Notes: a model not told the origin generated them from the sequence alone. A stretch of 64,000 nt of DNA from Phoma sp. XZ068 (GCA_004835665.1 RBKR01000022.1:1-64000); one strand, 5' to 3'; shown: positions 1-11,864, numbered from the stretch's first letter. Made by a program: numbers and translations.

Positions 1-833
1 TGGTTTTTTTGCACCCTGTCTTGAGGAGGAAGTTTGCGATTGCCCAGTGGTAGTCTGCATGTGTTTCATTGCTCAGGAAGCAGAAGCCCGCAGAGAAGAA
101 CGTCTGCAGATTGGTGCAGCCTAGTATGTGTAGCAGTGGAAGCTTGTACTTGTTGGTTCGATACGTGCAGTCCATCAGTAGGACGTCAGGGTTTGCCAGC
201 AGAAGCTCGACCTGCTTCTGATGGGCAAAGAAGAGGTTTTGGACGTGATTGTTGCGGTCCTTTTTGACCGCAAAAATCCAGTCCGGCGTGGACAGATTGT
301 CTAGGAAAGCCTCTATTGAGGTTCTTCCGCCCAGCTGTTTCTCTCGGATCGTCTTTCTCTCGCCTCGGATGTCGGTGGCAGAGACCAGTGTGTCTTGGTC
401 TTCACTCTGGATTGCAGCGAGGATCTGCATCGGCCGCGCCCCCGCATGGGTCATCAACTCGATCACTTCCTTTTGTGCTGCTGTACATTTGCGATACACA
501 TTGTGCGCGCTAGGATTGATGGATGGGGAATGGTTGTGGTGCTTGTCCAGAACCTCCAGCTTCCACTGCTCGCTTTGCTTCACCTTGAAAATGACCAGCT
601 TGAAGGCACATCCTGTCGCGCGCGTGCTTGTGTTTAGCTTCGTCGCGCTTGACTGGTAGGTTCGTAATCGGCCACAATGACAGTAGTATCGTGCCTTGAC
701 ATCTGAGTTGTGAGGCTTGCTTCGCTTGAGAACAAAGCCGCAGCCGTGTTGCATGCCATGCGTTTTGAGAGCATCGTATGGCTTCTTCATAGGAGTTGTA
801 GAGAAGCTCCAAAGGTGCCGGAATGGCTTCCAT
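1..833 (-). mobile_element. MULE (Mutator-like) transposase, 5' part, frameshifted and cut by window edge
   Basis: Reading the minus strand, one frame stays open from about 780 to base 1. It encodes a FAR1/WRKY-type zinc-binding region (KARYYCHCG, then a conserved C and the HNHSPS motif) followed by the start of the MULE DDE transposase domain. The transposase part is recognised by DIRGERKTIREKQ, the first catalytic aspartate in LLMDCTYRTNKYKLPLLHI, and FFSAGFCFLSNE. The start (MEAIPAPLELLYNSYEEA, ATG at 833) lies in a different frame. One extra base near 780 separates it from the downstream YDALKTHGMQHGC, so the copy is frameshifted or carries a sequencing error. The product would catalyse cut-and-paste transposition. 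The C-terminal catalytic half and the element's left end lie outside the window. No terminal inverted repeat was identified by eye on the right side. Confidence 0.85.
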
Positions 834-1403
834 GATTATCATACGCAAAACTAGAGATAACCAACTACAATGCAGAGAAGGGAATGAAGAGGTTAACGTG
901 ATACGGAGACGTGTGGATGTCGCGCTGTGGCAAATCTCAAAGGGGGGACAAATCTCAAAAAACGGGAGACAAATCACGCCAGCCATACAAGAAACTTCAG
1001 TTCATATCATATATCTATGGACCTGCATACTGTCACAACATATCACGCCTAGCTCTACTGACTAATTCTAACTAAGCATAGCAGTTACAATAAGCTGTGA
1101 TTTGAGCGTCCTACCGCCGCCAATTATTCTTCCCTGGTTTGTATCGTTGCGGTCGAATAGTACGAGGTGCATGTACTCGCCTGGCCTATCCGGCACAACT
1201 GCCCGACTCTTCGTGCTCGTGCGCGTGCTTGCATCCGACACCAGGATCGTCGTGTTTCTGGCAGCAGACGACCGCATGAGGGAAGATGCGGAGGTTTTGG
1301 TTTTCGCCATTGTTCCGAAGACGGGGTCCAATCTGAGGAGAAAGGATAATCAACACCTGACCCCTGCGTTAGACGGAGGGCGAGAGGGAGGCTCAGGTAC
1401 ATG
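834..1403. other. Intergenic, MULE 5' flank and 3' flank of the CBM1 gene
   Basis: No coding sequence is supported here. The stretch contains the upstream region of the minus-strand transposase and the downstream region of the minus-strand CBM1 gene. Short open frames on both strands show no recognisable domain. Confidence 0.5.
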
Positions 1404-4400
1404 TCAAAGTCGCAATGGAGCGCATTGGGAGTAGAACGGGTTCTGCACCGTACAGGTCCAGCCCTCGGTGCATTGCGTGGGGCCACTCCAACCACTGCCA
1501 CCACACCGGCCGTACGGCTGAGCAACGCTAGAGCTTGGAGAGCTGCTCGGAATACATTGCCAGTAGAACGAGTTCTGCACCGTACAGGTCCAGCCCTCGG
1601 TGCATTGCGTGGGGCCACTCCAACCACTGCCACCACACTGGCCGTACGGCTGCACAAGGCAAGAGCCTGGAGTTGCAGCTGGTGGCTGCTGTGATGCTGG
1701 AGCTTGCGATACTGGTGCTTGCGACGCTGGTGCTTGCGATGCTGGAGCTTGCACAGAGCTGCTCGGAATACATTGCCAGTAGAACGAGTTCTGCACCGTA
1801 CAGGTCCAGCCCTCGGTGCATTGCGTGGGGCCACTCCAACCACTGCCACCACACTGGCCGTACGGCTGCACAAGGCCAGAGCTTGGAGTTGCAGCTGGTG
1901 GCTGCTGTGATGCTGGAGCTTGGGATGATGGTGCTTGCACAGAGCTGCTCGAAATACATTGCCAGTAGAACGAGTTCTGCACCGTACAGGTCCAGCCCTC
2001 GGTGCATTGCGTGGGGCCACTCCAACCACTGCCACCACACTGGCCGTACGGCTGAGCAACGCTAGAGCTTGGAGAGCTGCTCGGAATACATTGCCAGTAG
2101 AACGAGTTCTGTACCGTACAGGTCCAGCCCTCGGTGCATTGCGTGGGGCCACTCCAACCACTGCCACCACACTTGCCGTACGGCCGCACAAGGCCAGAGC
2201 CTGGAGTTGCAGCTGGTGGCTGCTGTGATGCTGGAGCTTGCGATGCTGGTGCTTGCGATGCTAGTGCTTGCGATGCTATTGCTTGCACAGAGCTGCTCGA
2301 AATACATTGGGAGTAGAACGAGTTCTGCACCGTACAGGTCCAGCCCTCGGTGCATTGCGTGGGGCCACTCCAACCACTGCCACCACACTGGCCGTACGGC
2401 TGAGCAACGCTAGAGCTTGGAGAGCTGCTCGGAATACATTGCCAGTAGAACGAGTTCTGCACCGTACAGGTCCAGCCCTCGGTGCATTGCGTGAGGCCAC
2501 TCCAACCACTGCCACCACACTTGCCGTACGGCTGCACAAGGCCAGAGCCTGGAGTTGCAGCTGGTGGCTGCTGTGATGCTGGAGCTTGCGATGCTGGTGC
2601 TTGCGATGCTAGTGCTTGCGATGCTATTGCTTGCACAGAGCTGCTCGAAATACATTGGGAGTAGAATGGGTTCTGCACCGTACAAGTCCAGCCCTCGGTG
2701 CACTGCGTGGGGCCACTCCAACCACTGCCACCACACCGGCCGTACGGCTGAGCAACGCTAGAGCTTGGAGAGCTGCTCGGAATACATTGCCAGTAGAACG
2801 AGTTCTGCACCGTACAGGTCCAGCCCTCGGTGCATTGCGTGGGGCCACTCCAACCACTGCCACCACACTGGCCGTACGGCTGCACAAGGCCAGAGCTTGG
2901 AGTTGCAGCTGGTGGCTGCTGTGATGCTGGAGCTTGGGATGATGGTGCTTGCGATCCTGGTGCTTGCATAGAGCTGCTCGAAATACATTGCCAGTAGAAC
3001 GAGTTCTGCACCGTACAGGTCCAGCCCTCGGTGCATTGCGTGGGGCCACTCCAACCACTGCCACCACACTGGCCGTACGGCTGCACAAGGCAAGAGCATG
3101 GAGTTGCAGCTGGTGGCTGCTGTGATGCTGGTGCTTGAGATGCTGGTGCTTCCGCTGGTGCTTGCGATGCTGGAACTTCTGACGATGCAGGAGCTTGCGA
3201 TGATGGTGCTTGCGATGCTGGTGCTTGCGATGCTGGAGCGTCTGACGATGCAGGAGCTTGCGATGCTGGTGCTTGCGATGCTGGTGCTTCCGCTGGTGCT
3301 TGCGATGCTGGAGCTTCTGACGATGCAGGAGCTTGCGATGCTGGTGCTTCCGCTGGTGCTTGCGATGCTGGAACTTCTGACGATGCTGGAGCTTGCGACG
3401 CTGGTGCTTGCGACGCTGGAACTTCTGACGATGCTGGTGCTTGCGATGCTGGTGCTTGCGACGCTGGTGCTTGCGACGCTGGTGCTTGCGACGCTGGAAC
3501 TTCTGACGATGCTGGTGCTTGGGATGCTGGTGCTTGCGACGCTGGTGCTTGCGACGCTGGTGCTTCCGCTGGTGCTTGCGATGCTGGAGCTTCTGACGAT
3601 GCAGGAGCTTGCGATGCTGGTGCTTCCGCTGGTGCTTGCGACGCTGGAACTTCTGACGATGCAGGAGCTTGCGATGCTGGTGCTTCCGCTGGTGCTTGCG
3701 ATGCTGGAACTTCTAACGATGCAGGAGCTTGCGATGCTGGTGCTTCCGCTGGTGCTTGCGATGCGGAGCGTCTGACGATGCAGGAGCTTGCGATGCTGGT
3801 GCTTGCGATGCTGGTGCTTCCGCTGGTGCTTGCGATGCTGGAACTTCTGACGATGCAGGAGCTTGCGATGCTGGTGCTTCCGCTGGTGCTTCCGCTGGTG
3901 CTTGCGATGCTGGAGCGTCTGACGATGCAGGAGCTTGCGATGCTGGTGCTTGCGATGCTGGTGCTTCCGCTGGTGCTTGCGATGCTGGAACTTCTGACGA
4001 TGCAGGAGCTTGCGATGCTGGTGCTTCCGCTGGTGCTTGCGATGCTGGTGCTTCCGCTGGTGCTTCCGCTGGTGCTTGCGATGCTGGAGCGTCTGACGAT
4101 GCAGGAGCTTGCGATGCTGGTGCTTGCGATGCTGGTGCTTCCGCTGGTGCTTGCGATGCTGGAGCTTCTGACGATGCAGGAGCTTGCGATGCTGGTGCTT
4201 CTGCTGGTGCTTGCGATGCTGGTGCTTCCGCTGGTGCTTGCGATGCTGGAACTTCTGACGATGCAGGAGCTTGCGATGCTGTGCTTCCGCTGGTGCTTGC
4301 GATGCTGGTGCTTCCGCTGGTGCTTCCGCTGGTGCTTGCGATGCTGGAGCTTCTGACGATGCAGGAGCTTGCGATGCTGGAACTTCTGACGATGCAGGAG

Positions 4401-7400
4401 CTTGCGATGCTGGTGCTTCCGCTGGTGCTTGCGATGCTGGAACTTCTAACGATGCAGGAGCTTGCGATGCTGGTGCTTCCGCTGGTGCTTGCGACGCTGG
4501 AACTTCTGACGATGCAGGAGCTTGCGATGCTGGTGCTTGCGATGCTGGTGCTTCCGCTGGTGCTTGCGATGCTGGTGCTTCCGCTGGTGCTTGCGACGCT
4601 GGAACTTCTGACGATGCAGGAGCTTGCGATGCTGGTGCTTCCGCTGGTGCTTGCGATGCTGGAACTTCTAACGATGCAGGAGCTTGCGATGCTGGTGCTT
4701 CCGCTGGTGCTTGCGATGCTGGAGCGTCTGACGATGCAGGAGCTTGCGATGCTGGTGCTTGCGATGCTGGTGCTTGCGATGCTGGAGCTTGCACAGAGCT
4801 GCTCGGAATACATTGCGAGTAGAATGGGTTCTGCACCGTACAGGTCCAGCCCTCGGTGCATTGCGTGGGGCCACTCCAACCACTGCCACCACACTGGCCG
4901 TACGGCTGCACAAGGCTAGAGCTTGGAGTTGCTGCTGGTGGCTGCTGTGATGCTGGAGCTTGGGATGCTGGTGCTTGCGATGCTGGTGCTTGCGATGCTG
5001 GAGCTTGCACAGAGCTGCTCGGAATACATTGCGAGTAGAATGGGTTCTGCACCGTACAGGTCCAGCCCCCGGTGCACTGCGTGGGGCCACTCCAACCACT
5101 GCCACCACACTGGCCGTACGGCTGCACAAGGCTAGAGCTTGGAGTTGCTGCTGGTGGCTGCTGTGATGCTGGAGCTTGGGATGCTGGTGCTTGCGATGCT
5201 GGTGCTTGCGATGCTGGTGCTTGCGATGCTGGTGCTTGCGACGCTGGTGCTTGCGATGCTGGTGCTTGCGATGCTGGAGCTTGCGATGCTGGTGCTTGCG
5301 ACGCTGGAGCTTGCGATGCTGGTGCTTGCGACGCTGGAGCTTGCGATGCTGGTGCTTGCGACGCTGGTGCTTGCGATGCTGGTGCTTGCGACGCTGGTGC
5401 TTGCGATGCTGGTGCTTGCGATGCTGGTGCTTGCGATGCTGGTGCTTGCGATGCTGGAGCTTGCACAGAGCTGCTCGGAATACATTGCGAGTAGAATGGG
5501 TTCTGCACCGTACAGGTCCAGCCCCCGGTGCACTGCGTGGGGCCACTCCAACCACTGCCACCACACTGGCCGTACGGCTGCACAAGGCTAGAGCTTGGAG
5601 TTGCTGCTGGTGGCTGTTGTGATGCTGGAGCTTGGGATGCTGGTGCTTGCGATGCTGGAGCTTGCGATGCTGGTGCTTGCGACGCTGGAGCTTGCGATGC
5701 TGGTGCTTGCGATGCTGGAGCTTGCGATGCTGGTGCTTGCGACGCTGGAGCTTGCGATGCTGGTGCTTGCGACGCTGGAGCTTGCGATGCTGGTGCTTGC
5801 GACGCTGGTGCTTGCGATGCTGGTGCTTGCGACGCTGGTGCTTGCGATGCTGGTGCTTGCGATGCTGGTGCTTGCGATGCTGGAGCTTGCACAGAGCTGC
5901 TCGGAATACATTGCGAGTAGAATGGGTTCTGCACCGTACAGGTCCAGCCCCCGGTGCACTGCGTGGGGCCACTCCAACCACTGCCACCACACTGGCCGTA
6001 CGGCTGCACAAGGCTAGAGCTTGGAGTTGCTGCTGGTGGCTGCTGTGATGCTGGAGCTTGGGATGCTGGTGCTTGCGATGCTGGAGCTTGCGATGCTGGT
6101 GCTTGCGACGCTGGAGCTTGCGATGCTGGTGCTTGCGATGCTGGAGCTTGCGATGCTGGTGCTTGCGATGCTGGAGCTTGCACAGAGCTGCTCGGAATAC
6201 ATTGCGAGTAGAATGGGTTCTGCACCGTACAGGTCCAGCCCCCGGTGCACTGCGTGGGGCCACTCCAACCACTGCCACCACACTGGCCGTACGGCTGCAC
6301 AAGGCTAGAGCTTGGAGTTGCTGCTGGTGGCTGCTGCGATGCTGGTGCTTGCGATGCTGGAGCTTGCGATGCTGGTGCTTGCACAGAGCTGCTCGGAATA
6401 CATTGCGAGTAGAATGGGTTCTGCACCGTACAGGTCCAGCCCCCGGTGCACTGCGTGGGGCCACTCCAACCACTGCCACCACACTGGCCGTACGGCTGCA
6501 CAAGGCTAGAGCTTGGAGTTGCTGCTGGTGGCTGCTGTGATGCTGGAGCTTGGGATGCTGGTGCTTGCGATGCTGGTGCTTGCGATGCTGGTGCTTGCGA
6601 TGCTGGTGCTTGCGACGCTGGTGCTTGCGATGCTGGTGCTTGCGATGCTGGAGCTTGCGATGCTGGTGCTTGCGACGCTGGAGCTTGCGATGCTGGTGCT
6701 TGCGACGCTGGAGCTTGCGATGCTGGTGCTTGCGACGCTGGTGCTTGCGATGCTGGTGCTTGCGACGCTGGTGCTTGCGATGCTGGTGCTTGCGATGCTG
6801 GTGCTTGCGATGCTGGTGCTTGCGATGCTGGAGCTTGCACAGAGCTGCTCGGAATACATTGCGAGTAGAATGGGTTCTGCACCGTACAGGTCCAGCCCCC
6901 GGTGCACTGCGTGGGGCCACTCCAACCACTGCCACCACACTGGCCGTACGGCTGCACAAGGCTAGAGCTTGGAGTTGCTGCTGGTGGCTGTTGTGATGCT
7001 GGAGCTTGGGATGCTGGTGCTTGCGATGCTGGAGCTTGCGATGCTGGTGCTTGCGACGCTGGAGCTTGCGATGCTGGTGCTTGCGATGCTGGAGCTTGCG
7101 ATGCTGGTGCTTGCGACGCTGGAGCTTGCGATGCTGGTGCTTGCGACGCTGGAGCTTGCGATGCTGGTGCTTGCGATGCTGGTGCTTGCGACGCTGGTGC
7201 TTGCGATGCTGGTGCTTGCGACGCTGGTGCTTGCGATGCTGGTGCTTGCGATGCTGGTGCTTGCGATGCTGGAGCTTGCACAGAGCTGCTCGGAATACAT
7301 TGCGAGTAGAATGGGTTCTGCACCGTACAGGTCCAGCCCCCGGTGCACTGCGTGGGGCCACTCCAACCACTGCCACCACACTGGCCGTACGGCTGCACAA

Positions 7401-7815
7401 GGCTAGAGCTTGGAGTTGCTGCTGGTGGCTGCTGCGATGCTGGTGCTTGCGATGCTGGAGCTTGCGATGCTGGTGCTTGCACAGAGCTGCTCGGAATACA
7501 TTGCGAGTAGAATGGGTTCTGCACCGTACAGGTCCAGCCCCCGGTGCACTGCGTGGGGCCACTCCAGCCACTGCCACCACACTGGCCGTACGGCTGAGCA
7601 AAGCTAGTTGAGCTTGGAGTTGCATCTGCACCGGTATTCTCCCGTGCCAAAATGTTTTCCACTCGGCCTCTCACCCTTGCTCTCAAATTCGCAACTTGTC
7701 CAGGGTATTCCAACTGATTCAGGGTCGCGTTCTCGTCTCCAAGGATCGTGGCGGAAATGTTGAGGCATCCAATAAGAACTCCCCAAAATGAGATCACAGT
7801 GTACATTGTCTTCAT
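1404..7815 (-). CDS. Secreted polyprotein of 19 tandem CBM1 cellulose-binding modules with PASQA linkers; two frameshifts
   Basis: The protein starts at 7815 with a hydrophobic signal peptide (MKTMYTVISFWGVLIGCLN) and about 50 non-repetitive residues. Nineteen fungal family-1 carbohydrate-binding modules follow (QPYGQCGG..GWSGPTQC..GWTC..Q N..FY.QC), with the four cysteines and aromatic face conserved. Nine modules lie in the frame of 7815 (7600-4800) and ten in another frame (3090-1404). They are joined by short SSSPSSSV links or long PASQA arrays encoded by a 15-nt unit. Between the two sets is a module-free linker of PASQ/PAEA/SSEV repeats holding two single-base losses, near 4280 (one g) and near 3764 (one t). 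The PASQA frame moves twice there and ends at a stop just after the last module. With both bases counted, the length fits 2137 codons plus stop. No catalytic domain is present. A role in binding cellulose or coating hyphae is inference. The frameshifts could be real decay or assembly error. Confidence 0.85.
3120..4790. repeat. 15-nt minisatellite encoding PASQA/PAEA/SSEV linker (no CBM modules)
   Basis: The plus strand is a near-continuous array of 15-nt units of the type ggtgcttgcgatgct, with variants containing cttccgct and cttctgacgatg. On the minus strand these encode A-P-A-S-Q, A-P-A-E and S-S-E-V repeats. This is the central linker of the CBM1 gene and carries both single-base losses. 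Confidence 0.95.
5161..7480. repeat. Higher-order repeat: PASQA arrays alternating with CBM1 modules, recently duplicated
   Basis: Blocks of PASQA minisatellite plus one CBM1 module recur. The block at 5139-5591 is identical in translation to 6513-6965 (offset 1374). The block at 5595-6017 matches 6969-7406 apart from one extra 15-nt unit. The block at 6312-6509 matches 7410-7607 at offset 1098, because a 291-bp module unit (6021-6311) is absent from the second copy. The pattern points to recent unequal exchange inside the gene. Confidence 0.9.
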
Positions 7816-10349
7816 CTTAGGTTTTGTTGCCTAGAAGTGAACAGTGAATGAATGTTTTCGTATGCTTTTTCCAGAAGAAAATGCCCTTTTGAAGTCTGTT
7901 CTACATCAAGGTACAGTTTACTTCACGAGCCATCTAATCTCAAGGCACGCCCTCAAGAATGTATACTCCGGCTTTTTCTCCGACTCCCTTCGTTATCGAC
8001 TGCATTTCAAACTTGTCGATAAAAATAGCCTCTTCCTGCAATTAGCTGCACTTGAACTACTGTCAACGTCTGGCGTCAAATATTCTTTTGAGTTTAACTT
8101 AATGAACATGAATAAGTAAGCTGTGGATGGATCACTCCCTTATAACTAGGCGACCCTATTGAATCTTTGCATCGTTAGCAGACACAATTGGCCATATTTC
8201 GATTTCACAAGATTTGTCAGCAATAGAGGCACACTTTGGAGAGTATATCATAGTCTCAAAGGCATGGAAAGTCACGCCCGGATGAATGCAAGAGGCGGAA
8301 AAGCCCTTCCCTTACGAGAGCACTAACCATAAAGCGGGCGACAACATGAAAAGAGTGCTTAATGCATTCGTCATCGCCGATGGAATCTACGAGGGGTATA
8401 CTATGATTGATAGGTCTGGTACAGTCGCCCGAGTGCAGGGGTGTTGTACAGATCCAAGTCATGTATGACAAGGCCCTTCTCCTAGGCACACTCGTGACGA
8501 CCTGCTACCCTATTGAACGACTAACACTCCGAGACACTAACCTGGCTCATTTAACCAAGCCTTGCTTCCTGGCTCAGGCAAACGTGCACCCTCGCGTCGC
8601 TGATCAAAGCAAGGGACCAATTATCCCGAAATGCGAGTATACGAATTTCCACCGGGTGATTACCAAACTTTCCATTTTCAAAATCAGCAGACTGCTGCAC
8701 CTGCTCTTCGCCCCAGAATCCAACTCGTTCGATACTGTCGTCCCATCCGCAAGCAGATATAAGCATGCTCGAGGTGACGACAACTGCATCACAGACTCCT
8801 AACATGTCTGTTCAGCGAAGGTGTCGGATTTTTGTACCTTTCTCTCAGCATCTTCATAGTCTTGGAGTCCATGTCTCCAACGATGCTCACCAACGGTAAA
8901 ATCTTGCTTACATAGTAGGGATTACTGGAATGCTGATATTTCGTTGTGGGACGAATCACTTCCTCGGACACTACCAAATGAAAGACTTTCAGGTTGTAAT
9001 TTAAATCGTCTTTTTGGCATCTGGGCCTGAGGAAGCGTACCCAATTTGTCTCTCAGTTCATTCCATCGAAATTGGCAACGAAATTCTCATTCCTCGGCGT
9101 TCTGTTTCTTGTGCTCTTCGCTTTACCACACGTTTGCCAACCACGCTCGAGCGGACGTGTGGCAGCGCATCGACCACTTCGGCATCGTTCGCTTACTTTG
9201 CCTTCCAGCGTCAGCCAGGTCTGTAGTGGGCGCATATAAGTGCGGTGACTCTGGCAAGCGGATGGTCTCTGAAGCGTCTATGGAAGACGAGGCCTGGTCA
9301 CGCTGGAGGCTAGTGGGTTCGCCTTGCCACCTATGCAGCTCTAGGCGCGCTGGCCACGCTACCAACTGCAGTGTTAGTTGGTTGGTTGGTATTTCCTACA
9401 CGGTTTCAGCCGCAAATCGCAGCTATGCCAGGTTGACAGGCTTGGCAGACAGCCGACGCGGCGCGGACGTTGGTCCGCGCCGGCCCACTTCACTCTCGGA
9501 AAGAGCTGACTTGAGCTTCTGTGAACCGACAATTAAAACTCCTTTCCTGTACTTTAATGCAGACTGCTTACCATTAGATGCGACAGTAATGTGAGGCTTA
9601 ACAGTTGCTTCTTTATTTAGACCCCTATAGAACAGAAGGCATTAGGGCCAAGTCTAGTAAATTAGGGAAGGGAAAGAAATTGCAAACGGACTCGTACGGA
9701 GGGGGGTCGTCAGGCCCCGACTGCCCCTTCGGTTTTGCTAAATATTTAACAAAGACACAGCTCAAGGTAATACAGCACTTTGCAACGACCTTACAATGGA
9801 TTGGTGTAAGATGTTTATATGACCAATGCAGGCTGTGCGGCATACAGGCGTATTAAGCTTCTACAGCAGCTTCGACGCATTGCTGTAAACTGTCTGCAGT
9901 CGTCCAGGCTTAATGCAAGCCTGTTTCCAGTGAGAGTGTTATAAGCAGTCGTCTGTTTTATGTTTGCAGTTTACAACCTCCCATGTCAACGCAATCGGCC
10001 CAGCTGTACCTAATCATTTCACAACTCCTAGTTCCAGCGATACAGCAGCGCAGATGATTCTTTTTCCCTTTCCTGAAAATCCACTACCTTGGATAATGTT
10101 GGTAGGCCTTTGTACGATCGTACGGGGTGATAACAATAGTAAGGTCCTTCTTATGTCTTGGTATTGGTATGCTATCTCTATGAACGTGGGTGCTATGAAT
10201 GTATACCTGCGCTCGGTGTGAGTCGGACCGAAGTAGGATCGAGGCGGTACATTGGGCAGCGGCGGGTGATGGGATGTGTGTATACCGACAGATAAAGACT
10301 GTGCCTCTTCAACAGGGCAAATAACCAGCAAACGTATCACATTTCCAAG
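7816..10349. other. Long intergenic stretch with no supported gene
   Basis: About 2.5 kb upstream of the CBM1 gene. Open frames are short, lie in all six frames and lack recognisable motifs. The stretch contains a strong GC-rich hairpin at 9459-9482 and an AT-rich part around 9600-9850 that could be a decayed repeat. The proximal few hundred bases presumably hold the CBM1 promoter; I see no convincing TATA box. Confidence 0.5.
9459..9482. repeat. Perfect 10-bp inverted repeat with 4-nt loop
   Basis: The arm CGGCGCGGAC is followed by GTTG and then its exact reverse complement GTCCGCGCCG. It stands out against the surrounding moderate GC content. Its function is unknown. The outer CGG/CCG ends resemble half-sites of zinc-cluster regulators, but that is only a resemblance. 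Confidence 0.8.
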
Positions 10350-11237
10350 ATGACCAGGAGCACCTTCGTTTACCAATCCATGCGCATGATGTGCGCAACG
10401 CCCAACTTTGGAGACCAGCTCTTTGAAATCCTCACTCCTGTAGATCTAAGCGCGTTACTATATGCGTTCAAAATCTCCATCACCAGGAAGCAGTTGAGGA
10501 AATACATGCAATTCTGGAGGCAGATCTTTACAGACAAAGGCTGGATTTCATGGATAATCTCACATGGTATCGAGGTCTCCCTTGTGGGAAATGACATGAT
10601 AACGATGATGGATTGGGTGAGGAACCCAAGGTTGATGGACGCTGGGAGAAGAAAACTGTTTATAGACCTGAACCTGGTTAGCTGCGTTGCGTCACGGCGG
10701 TACGCGCTTTGGTCGGAGGATAACTTTGAATACGTTATCAGGGAGACGAACAAGCACTCCAGGGAATTCATGAGGAACGATAACTTCACTCAAGCGTTGC
10801 GATCAGGGATCGATGCAAGGTACTCCGGGCTCGTTATGCGTAAAGACCTTTCTGAAGACCGTTCTATGCCCTTTGTCTGGCTCGAACTTACAATTACAAG
10901 CGCGGTCAAGCATAAACAGTTTAGCGAAGAGTCATATCACAAGCAAGTAAAGGTTGACCCCGACACATCGATTGCGCTGTGGTACGGAGAGAAGAGTATG
11001 CAGAAGTGGTGCTGTTCGAACGGGTCGCAGCCCGGAAGCTCGGAATTGGACACAGGTGTGGTGCTGAAGATGGACAACGCCAGCATGAACATGCCAATGA
11101 ACATAAACTTGTCTAGGTTTTGGTGTATTACGAAGATTGTGAGCAGAAGCTCGTTCACTGGCGCGTATCTCTTTCAGCAGCAACGCATGTTTGACTGTAC
11201 AGAAATGCTCAGAGAAAGGGGCCATTTAGTTCTCTAG
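10350..11237 (+). CDS. Hypothetical protein, F-box-like N-terminus
   Basis: An uninterrupted 295-codon frame starting at an ATG. The N-terminal part (FGDQLFEILTPVDLSALLYAF, then RKQLRKYMQFWRQIFTD) resembles the F-box-like segment that opens many uncharacterised pleosporalean proteins. The rest, with a WISWIISHGIEVSLVGNDMIT block, is not assignable to a family by eye. No signal peptide or membrane helix is obvious. It lies alone between two repeat-rich regions. If the F-box reading is right it would be a substrate adaptor for SCF ubiquitin ligase, but this is weak inference. The length and clean frame support a real gene; an upstream exon cannot be excluded. Confidence 0.55.
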   Translation: MTRSTFVYQSMRMMCATPNFGDQLFEILTPVDLSALLYAFKISITRKQLRKYMQFWRQIFTDKGWISWIISHGIEVSLVGNDMITMMDWVRNPRLMDAGRRKLFIDLNLVSCVASRRYALWSEDNFEYVIRETNKHSREFMRNDNFTQALRSGIDARYSGLVMRKDLSEDRSMPFVWLELTITSAVKHKQFSEESYHKQVKVDPDTSIALWYGEKSMQKWCCSNGSQPGSSELDTGVVLKMDNASMNMPMNINLSRFWCITKIVSRSSFTGAYLFQQQRMFDCTEMLRERGHLVL

Positions 11238-11864
11238 TAACCATGATAGATTGCATACGCGCTAGTTGCAACAATTATATAAAACGTCCAGTTAATGCGT
11301 GCTAAAGCTCACTCTTGCCTCGACGTGATCTAACTCATCTCGCAGGTGCGAGAACGTCCACCTGTTTCTGAAGAATGCATATGCAAGACGTCTCATTTCG
11401 CTCGATTGATGGCTCGTCCAGGTTTTGAAGCAATTCAAGAAGACGAGATTGCAGAAACTCGCGCGAGGGTCGTGGTGCCGGAATGAGCGGTGGTTCGGTC
11501 GGCTGCGGAACAAGCGGATGGTAGAGTGCATGCGCGAGGGCTTGATGCGCCTGGACTTGCCACCTCGTCGCTACTTTGGCCTTTCGGCGCCCAACCCGTT
11601 GCGAGCGCATTATTTGGGGTTCTGCAAAGCTGGGTTTCGCAACATGGACAACATGGACAGGTGCGGGGGATTGCAGCATTACGACTCGGTAATGGTTTGG
11701 CTGGAGGATGTTCATCAGTCATATTACTTCTTATATATCTATTTAGAGAATCCATTTTGCGCAAGCTCCGACCGATTCCTGGATCATGAATACAGTTTGA
11801 CATGGTGTACGTATGCTGTAAGCGCTCATCCGCGCAATCACCGTGCCAATGCGTCACGCTAGGT
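11238..11864. other. Intergenic, 3' flank of the DUF3435 gene
   Basis: Overlapping short frames on both strands; none has a recognisable domain. The minus-strand frame at 11335-11715 is rich in P, Q and R and might be relic sequence. I do not call a gene. Confidence 0.4.

Noticed and set aside
3120..7480. Possible CRISPR-like array
   Set aside because: The units are contiguous 15-nt coding repeats without unique spacers, in a eukaryotic gene.
3098..7611. Long plus-strand and alternate minus-strand open frames across the CBM1 locus (AMLVLAMLELA, CDAGACDAGA and HRKHQHRK repeats)
   Set aside because: They are by-products of a stop-free 15-nt minisatellite; only the PASQA/CBM1 frame has a signal peptide and cysteine-conserved modules.
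8551..8805. Minus-strand frame with a SACGWDDSIERVGFW stretch reminiscent of WD40
   Set aside because: Only one weak partial match, no repeat periodicity and no consistent neighbouring exons.
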